Assembly: GCA_947462865.1 (NCBI GenBank)
Contig: CANHRW010000027.1
Span: 1-15,177 of the forward strand
DNA: 15,177 nucleotides
Direction: 5' to 3'
Source of the DNA: Bacteroidota bacterium
Lineage (GTDB): Bacteria > Bacteroidota > Bacteroidia > UKL13-3
Under the pieces are notes generated by a model, which was not told the origin of the DNA, searched no databases, and saw nothing but the letters and a program-made list of their open reading frames with translations. Made by a program: the position numbers and the translations under genes. Shown piece after piece: positions 14,730-15,177 of the stretch; the first letter of the stretch is position 1; each line of letters opens with the position of its first letter.

Positions 14730-15177
14730 TTACTTATTGGTACTTAAAAAAACATCAATGGCTTGACCACTTTTAATGGTTGCTCCAGGCTGAAAAACAG
14801 GATTTTGACGAACCACTACAGCACTTGCAGTATCCTGGTTTTCATCTTCAAAAACAACAGCTCCAATTTGCAGCATCGAAGATTTTAAAACAGCAGTAAC
14901 ATCTTTGTACCCCAAACCCGTTAAGTCCGGCATGGCAACCAATACCCCCCCACTTCCGTCTCCAACCACCAAGTTAATAACGGAACCTTTAGGCAATTTG
15001 GTATTGGGCTGAATACTTTGACCATTGAACAACTGATCTAAAACTGCGTTTTGAGCTATATCTGGCTGATATACAATTTCACCCAATTTTAATCCTGAAC
15101 CTGCAATCACTGTTTCCGCAAAACGCAATGAACTGTTAATTAAATTAGGCATTATTACCATGGCTGAAGTAGATGAA
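14730..15177 (-). CDS. PASTA-domain protein, N-terminal part cut off by the window edge
   Basis: The C-terminal part of a protein with at least two PASTA repeats (peptidoglycan/beta-lactam-binding modules). One runs MPNLINSSLRFAE...NLVVGDG and the next MPDLTGLGYKDV...IDVFLSTNK, each with the typical 'Q.P..G..I..G..I.L.V' ending (here NGQSIQPNTKLPKGSVINLVVG). An ATG occurs at 15161, but it falls directly at the start of a repeat, and the frame stays open (Ser-Ser-Thr-Ser-Ala) to the window edge, so the real start lies outside; a membrane anchor and further repeats are expected there. The role is likely sensing or binding cell wall material. It heads the visible part of a minus-strand operon with the secreted protein, rhodanese, cytochrome and mltG genes; its stop and the next ATG touch with no gap. 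Confidence 0.9.
   Translation of the reverse strand, partial: SSTSAMVIMPNLINSSLRFAETVIAGSGLKLGEIVYQPDIAQNAVLDQLFNGQSIQPNTKLPKGSVINLVVGDGSGGVLVAMPDLTGLGYKDVTAVLKSSMLQIGAVVFEDENQDTASAVVVRQNPVFQPGATIKSGQAIDVFLSTNK

Noticed and set aside
15159..15161. ATG as true start of the PASTA protein
   Set aside because: The frame is open to the window edge and the ATG falls at the beginning of a PASTA repeat, so the N-terminus is missing, not short.

Overview
The window reads as chromosomal DNA of a Bacteroidota bacterium. The grounds are AT-rich, tightly packed genes, a protein ending in a type IX secretion (Por) sorting domain with a YPNPSTG motif, promoter -7 boxes of the TAnnTTTG type, few Shine-Dalgarno sites, and families typical of the phylum (Nramp-UspA fusion, PASTA protein, DUF-type small membrane protein). 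Genus cannot be told from the sequence alone. No tRNA, rRNA, CRISPR array, insertion sequence or phage gene was seen.

Layout, left to right. (A) 17-3286, minus strand, read from right to left: a divergent Gfo/Idh/MocA-type protein, an uncharacterised lipoprotein, and a polyprenyl-phosphate sugar transferase that starts exopolysaccharide synthesis. (B) 3465-4130, plus strand: protein-L-isoaspartate methyltransferase (pcm), ending 1 bp from the end of smpB. (C) 4132-7550, minus strand: a DtxR/MntR-type regulator, an Nramp manganese transporter fused to a UspA domain, a hotdog thioesterase of the FlK type, and smpB. Directly upstream of the regulator lies an array of three TTTAGAC half-sites, the likely autoregulatory metal operator. 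(D) 7652-8508, plus strand: a 57-codon membrane protein followed by a YugP-type zinc metallopeptidase. (E) 8523-8565: a perfect 20-bp-arm hairpin between two convergent transcription units. (F) 8572-15177, minus strand: one tight operon of PASTA protein (cut by the window edge), T9SS-secreted protein, rhodanese, seven-haem cytochrome c with TPRs, and the endolytic transglycosylase mltG.

How the parts fit. Block C contains a self-contained manganese homeostasis switch (regulator, operator, transporter). Block F mixes envelope and cell-wall functions (PASTA, MltG) with a secreted adhesin-like protein and a periplasmic electron-transfer protein. Block A looks like an envelope polysaccharide module. 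Most of the window is housekeeping. The less explained parts are the degenerate Gfo/Idh/MocA protein, the seven-haem cytochrome/rhodanese/T9SS grouping, the small membrane protein, and the GC-rich perfect hairpin. No clearly new defence or mobile system was found.

For several genes a longer reading frame with a TTG or GTG start exists, but an ATG slightly downstream was preferred; each case is explained in its entry.
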